This document shows, piece by piece, positions 61,201 through 64,000 of a stretch of DNA of 64,000 nt (the first letter of the stretch is position 1; each line of letters opens with the position of its first letter). Source of the stretch: Limanda limanda (Eukaryota > Chordata > Actinopteri > Pleuronectiformes > Pleuronectidae); assembly GCF_963576545.1 (NCBI RefSeq), contig NC_083646.1:16841961-16905960 (forward strand), given 5' to 3'. A program made the translations under genes and the position numbers. The notes below the pieces were generated by a model. That model ran no database searches, was not told the origin of the DNA, and was given only the letters and a program-made list of their open reading frames with translations.

Positions 61201-63305
61201 GATACATCTAAAGTTGACAGTTTGTTTTCTTGTCACCTGGCAACAGGCGGAACTCCCTCTAAACCTTGTCTGCTTACATTGTATAAATAAATGAGATAAA
61301 CCGTTTTAGTAAAAGGAGCATTACCACAGACTGTATAAACAAATGAGAACTTAGTAGTATGGATATAGCCTCAGCTAAAGCCTCCAAGCACCACCTGCAT
61401 AGTTTAGGCACATACACGTGTGAATGGTATTGATGTTCTCATAGAACTCTAAGCAAGCCCAGGGTCATGTTTTCATCCAGTAGAGGACTATTGTACACAG
61501 GGGGTCCTACGTGGGGGGGCTCAGGAGCTACTTTTTGCCCTGAGCCCCCCCCCCATCAGCTTCATAAAGCCATACTCAATATTTGATGGTCTTTCAAACT
61601 AAGTGTGAGCATGGCTTCAGATCCTCCACATGAGGAGCCATGATGGTGCCTCAGGTGGAGAAGTTCAGATCTTCTCTGTTGGTGTCTTGCTCCACAAAGA
61701 CTGTGAACATCACCAGCGTAGAAATGTTACAATCGCATTCACATCTGTTAAGAGCAATGTACTTTTTTAAATCGTTTTTTTTTTTTCCAGTGGCAAATAA
61801 GATACATTTTGCTCGTACAACAACAAGACAACAGAGAACCATCTGGTGTGTCCATGTAAGATGATCCTCACTTTCATTTTGTGTCTTTTGTTGTTTGTGA
61901 GTGCTCACGTTTAAATCTTTTCAGTTTCGCCGTCAAACTGTCTGTACAGACACAGAAAGCTGTCACTATTATCGCTCCACTTTGATGTTCCCTCCATCCT
62001 CTGAAGCTTTGAAAGTTGGTGAGGTTCAACTTTCTCCCCCTTCTCAAATCACACACATGCAGAGGGGGGGGGGCCCGCATGGGTGGAGGAACAGCGGGCG
62101 GAGATACACAGGGGATTGTGGCGAGAGAAAAAATAAATAAAACAATCGAGGGAGACTGATGGGAAGATGATGGAGACAGAGAAGTATTGATTGAGACGGA
62201 TAAAAGAGAGCGCCGGGAACAAGAGATCACAAAAGAAAGAGACGGGGAGAAGACAAAAGGAGCAGAAAGACACAAACACACACACACAAACACAAACAAG
62301 TGATTGAAAAACAAAACAGAAAACGGCAAAGACAAAAAGTGGGAAGGGAAACAACACAGTTAGAGGAAAACAGAAGTAGGACAGAAAGCTCACACTCACA
62401 GCTTGACACCACAGAAATGAGAAGAGAAAATCACTTCCTTCCCCCAGTTCTGTTTGATTGGGCCATTGTCATATTACCGCCCAATTAACTTGACGACTTC
62501 TCCTAACAGACAACCCCCCCGCCGGCTCCCAACTATCTAAGAACTACTTCAAATGTCGTTTTGTAAGAAAAAGTGAAAACGGCTGGAGATTATATGATGT
62601 TGATAAAACACTATTAGCCAAGGAAGCTGCCGACCCACTGTCACTCGGCTGCGGCTGAGAAGAAATAGCTTACCGTGGGTTCACTATGCTTGCCTGACAA
62701 TTATCAACCCCCAACTTTTTCATATTGGGGGTGTGGTCAAAGTTGAACGAAAATTAGATGAGGCATTTCCTCTGCAGTGGCTGTCACTGTTTCCCCTGGT
62801 GCATGATTGACTGTACCAAGTGAGCGTCCTGAAGGATTGAAACATTGATTGAAACGGACCAACAAGTATATATACCGATTGTTTTTAAACACACAATCTG
62901 GAACTTTGGCAACTAGGGGCCTCTCATTCAAAACAACAATAAAACCCCTCATTTGATGATGTCATGGAGCAGCGTAGGATCATGGGAGTTGATGTCATCA
63001 CCACCGTTGCCGATGAAAATCAACCTGACGCGGCGCAAGTCGTGTTCATGGATGAGGTGATGTATTAAGTGATATTCATGGTATGCAGCACGCATCACTG
63101 AATAATAACTCAACTGGCTAACTGGCAAGCAGTTTGTATGCCGTACGTCCTTTGTACCAGAAGTTAAGCTGAGATGGGCAAAGGTAAAGTGACTATGACG
63201 TAATAAATGAAAACATCCCATTACCTTGATTAAAATTTGGGATTTCTCAGGGTATGAACATTGTTCTAACCCAACTAACAACTTGTTTGGGTTAGATCGT
63301 GTGTG

Positions 63306-63352
<47 letters not shown>

Positions 63353-63760
63353 AGCTAAAGTTCAAGCAGAAATTAGTTAAGCTTAAGGTTATTAGGATTT
63401 GGATAAGGCGGTCTCAGTGAATGGAAGTCAGTGCAATGTGCTTACAATCATAGTTGTGCAGACGTGTGTGTGTGTGTGTGTGTCTCTTGTGTGTCTCTCT
63501 TGTGTGTCTCACCTACCTGTTCTCAGGGTCTGGCGTGGTCATTGCTCGGGTTACACAACACATCTTGAGCGGAATGCACCTTCTGTCGCCGTGGGGAGAC
63601 AGGGAGGGCTGGGTGGTGGGACTGGAAGGGTCGGGTGAGGAGGGGGAGGTGATGGGAGGGCTGCCGATGCGGGGAGACTCCGGCGGGGGGGTTTCCCAGC
63701 CGATGTCTGACACAGCGGAGCCCTTTTTGACATACGGCGTTGCCTCACGCATGTACTTGA
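46023..63760 (-). CDS. sntb1: sntb1, partial (six internal exons)
   Basis: Beta-1-syntrophin, a membrane-associated adaptor that binds dystrophin-family proteins through its C terminus and recruits signalling proteins and channels by its PDZ domain. Minus-strand exons in gene order: 63760-63517, 56464-56347, 56192-56106, 54894-54758, 53964-53768, 46252-46023. They give 1013 nt, 337 codons plus two leading bases, and all phases match. Visible parts are the YxREATPYVKKG linker and PH1 second half, the PH1 C-terminal helix, PH2 and the first part of the syntrophin-unique domain. The first exon (PH1 first half and PDZ) is right of the window. The expected last exon (family ending like HSCPK...FLSAK) was not located. 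Beta-1 is chosen over other syntrophins by sequence and by convergence with mtbp, as in human. Confidence 0.93.
47697..47880 (+). repeat. GT-anchored repeat (TTTGTGAGGACCATTTTAAG)
   Basis: A GTGTGT tract leads into TGTGAGGACC, CATAGACCCTACAGAG and GGTTAAGACTTGG / AAGGTTAAGGGGCTAGG. This arrangement is recalled from teleost genomes. Confidence 0.6.
48156..48182. repeat. (GT)n microsatellite
   Basis: GT run with one AA interruption. Confidence 0.9.
48805..49010 (+). repeat. Dispersed teleost repeat (CCATCGATCC ... GGGAGGAAGCC)
   Basis: Ordered blocks CACCCATCGATCCTTCCACC, GGGTCATGGGG, TTTAGAGTCTCCAATCAACC and GTTTGGACAGTGGGAGGAAG are recalled from a very common fish repeat. Degraded copy. Confidence 0.7.
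49727..49772. repeat. CA-rich microsatellite
   Basis: ACTCACACACACACAT followed by imperfect CA units. Confidence 0.88.
50636..50730 (+). repeat. Dispersed repeat fragment, copy B
   Basis: CCATGTCCCATCCAGTAAC, CAGCCACCAGG, GAGACG and CACTTTTGAGGAGCAGTC. Same block order as 14481-14590. Confidence 0.65.
51871..51954 (+). repeat. Dispersed repeat, copy B (TTATTGGATGGACTG)
   Basis: TTATTGGATGGACTGACA, AGAATGAATCCCAATGACC and GCACCACCAT. Related to 43095-43200. Confidence 0.55.
53332..53363. repeat. (CA)n microsatellite
   Basis: CA run interrupted by one CT. Confidence 0.92.
53768..53964 (-). CDS. sntb1: sntb1 exon: PH2 second half
   Basis: LVHSGPDRGSPHSGTELFFA, then TRTGTRLGIETHLFRAET and SLWTRHIVNGCHASAEMIKE. 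197 nt, phases 2 to 1. Acceptor TTTATTCAG was preferred over an internal CACTGAG because only it preserves LVHSG and the phase. Donor GTGAGT. Confidence 0.96.
53965..54757. other. sntb1 intron
   Basis: AT-rich, about 0.8 kb, no recognised element. Confidence 0.85.
54758..54894 (-). CDS. sntb1: sntb1 exon: PH2 first half
   Basis: KQSWRPVLVVLTEKDLLLYD then SLPRSKEAW and HTYPLLATR. Phase 0 start after CTGCAG, phase 2 end. Donor GTAGGT. Confidence 0.96.
54895..56105. other. sntb1 intron
   Basis: 1.2 kb with a poly-C run near 55398-55408 and GT/CA microsatellites at 55725-55741 and 55871-55905. Confidence 0.8.
56106..56192 (-). CDS. sntb1: sntb1 exon: PH1-PH2 linker
   Basis: RALAEVIQNTARTGIGSREI then RHLGWLAGK; GSREIxHLGWLA is a syntrophin hallmark. 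87 nt, phase 0 at both ends. Donor GTAAGT. Confidence 0.93.
56347..56464 (-). CDS. sntb1: sntb1 exon: end of PH1
   Basis: QLELHSPDARHTVVLRCPDQ then SALSWFSAMHAV, the last strands and C-terminal helix (WFSAxH) of PH1. The donor GTCGGT is atypical at +3 and +4. Confidence 0.94.
60388..60449. repeat. (GT)n microsatellite
   Basis: About 60 bp of GT with TT and AT interruptions. Confidence 0.93.
63299..63350. repeat. (GT)n microsatellite
   Basis: About 26 GT units with one GC. A second, shorter GT tract is at 63462-63482. Confidence 0.95.
63517..63760 (-). CDS. sntb1: sntb1 exon: linker and start of PH1 second half
   Basis: KYMREATPYVKKGSAVSDIG, then WETPPPESPR, a Pro/Ser-rich insert and IPLKMCCVTRAM with DPENR at the end. 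244 nt, phase 2 at the 3' end. Acceptor CCCACCCAG, donor GTAGGT. Confidence 0.96.
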
Positions 63761-64000
63761 CTGGGTGGGGAAATAAAGACAAAGCGATTTTCAGTGGATA
63801 ACAGGGATATGAAAGCAGCAGATTGTTTGATTCAAATGTTCTGGAGACATATTGGTGAGGTAGAGGGTGAGTTTTAACACATTAATTGGCAAAACATAAA
63901 GGAATAAATCATCAGATTGTTTTAACACTTTCACACAGGATTCCACAGAATGCAAGTTACTGACCCAGGGTTTCCCCAGAAAACTTGCTAAGCCTGGTGG
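63761..64000. other. sntb1 intron, running off the window
   Basis: Start of the intron leading to the upstream sntb1 exon. Nothing else seen. Confidence 0.75.

Larger units (their letters stand above)
56465..63516. other. sntb1 intron
   Basis: 7 kb, mostly AT-rich. It holds a GT microsatellite (60388-60449) and C/G homopolymer runs near 61510-61552 and 62066-62073. A possible degraded repeat lies near 59440-59520. Purine-rich sequence at about 62085-62400 gives open antisense frames without domains. No gene seen. Confidence 0.8.

Noticed and set aside
61651..62399. Several overlapping minus-strand frames of 85 to 153 codons
   Set aside because: Purine-rich low-complexity DNA; no syntrophin or other domain, and no matching splice phase.
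1..64000. CRISPR arrays, bacterial operons, tRNA or rRNA genes
   Set aside because: None seen. All tandem structure is microsatellite, minisatellite or transposon related.

Overview
The window is vertebrate nuclear DNA, most likely from a teleost fish. It holds multi-exon genes with GT-AG introns, many CA/GT microsatellites, a Tc1-like element and a hAT-like element typical of fish, and several degraded repeats of a kind common in teleosts. There are no operons, prokaryotic genes or CRISPR arrays. All calls come from reading the sequence and from recalled knowledge of the families; no search was run.

Layout. (1) 1-5059, + strand: the 3' half of zfat, a C2H2 zinc-finger transcription regulator. 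Twelve coding exons are visible and the 5' part lies outside the window. (2) 5929-34881, + strand: a complete mtbp gene, 23 coding exons encoding 882 residues, with every exon phase matching. One of its introns (21469-21670) has the signals of the minor U12 spliceosome. Its large introns hold a 19-bp minisatellite (about 6772-7162), a 364-bp MITE-like element (11613-11976), a decayed Tc1-like transposon (18581-20032) and a hAT-like non-autonomous element (20049-21100) inserted almost next to it. (3) 34882-46022: about 11 kb of intergenic DNA with repeats and no gene I could support. (4) 46023-63760, - strand: six internal exons of sntb1 (beta-1-syntrophin). They cover the second half of the split PH1 domain, PH2 and most of the syntrophin-unique domain. 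The first exon lies beyond the right edge, and the short terminal exon was not found.

The three genes are not a pathway. zfat acts in transcription, mtbp in replication-origin firing with Treslin/TICRR (and was first described as an MDM2 binder), and sntb1 in dystrophin-associated scaffolds. The convergent mtbp-sntb1 pair matches the human 8q24.12 order as I recall it. Human ZFAT lies many megabases away at 8q24.22, so the tail-to-head zfat-mtbp neighbourhood is a lineage difference.

The observations most worth checking are the U12-type intron in mtbp, the missing last exon of sntb1, the adjacent Tc1/hAT insertions and the minisatellite that opens long antisense frames. I saw no clearly new biological system.
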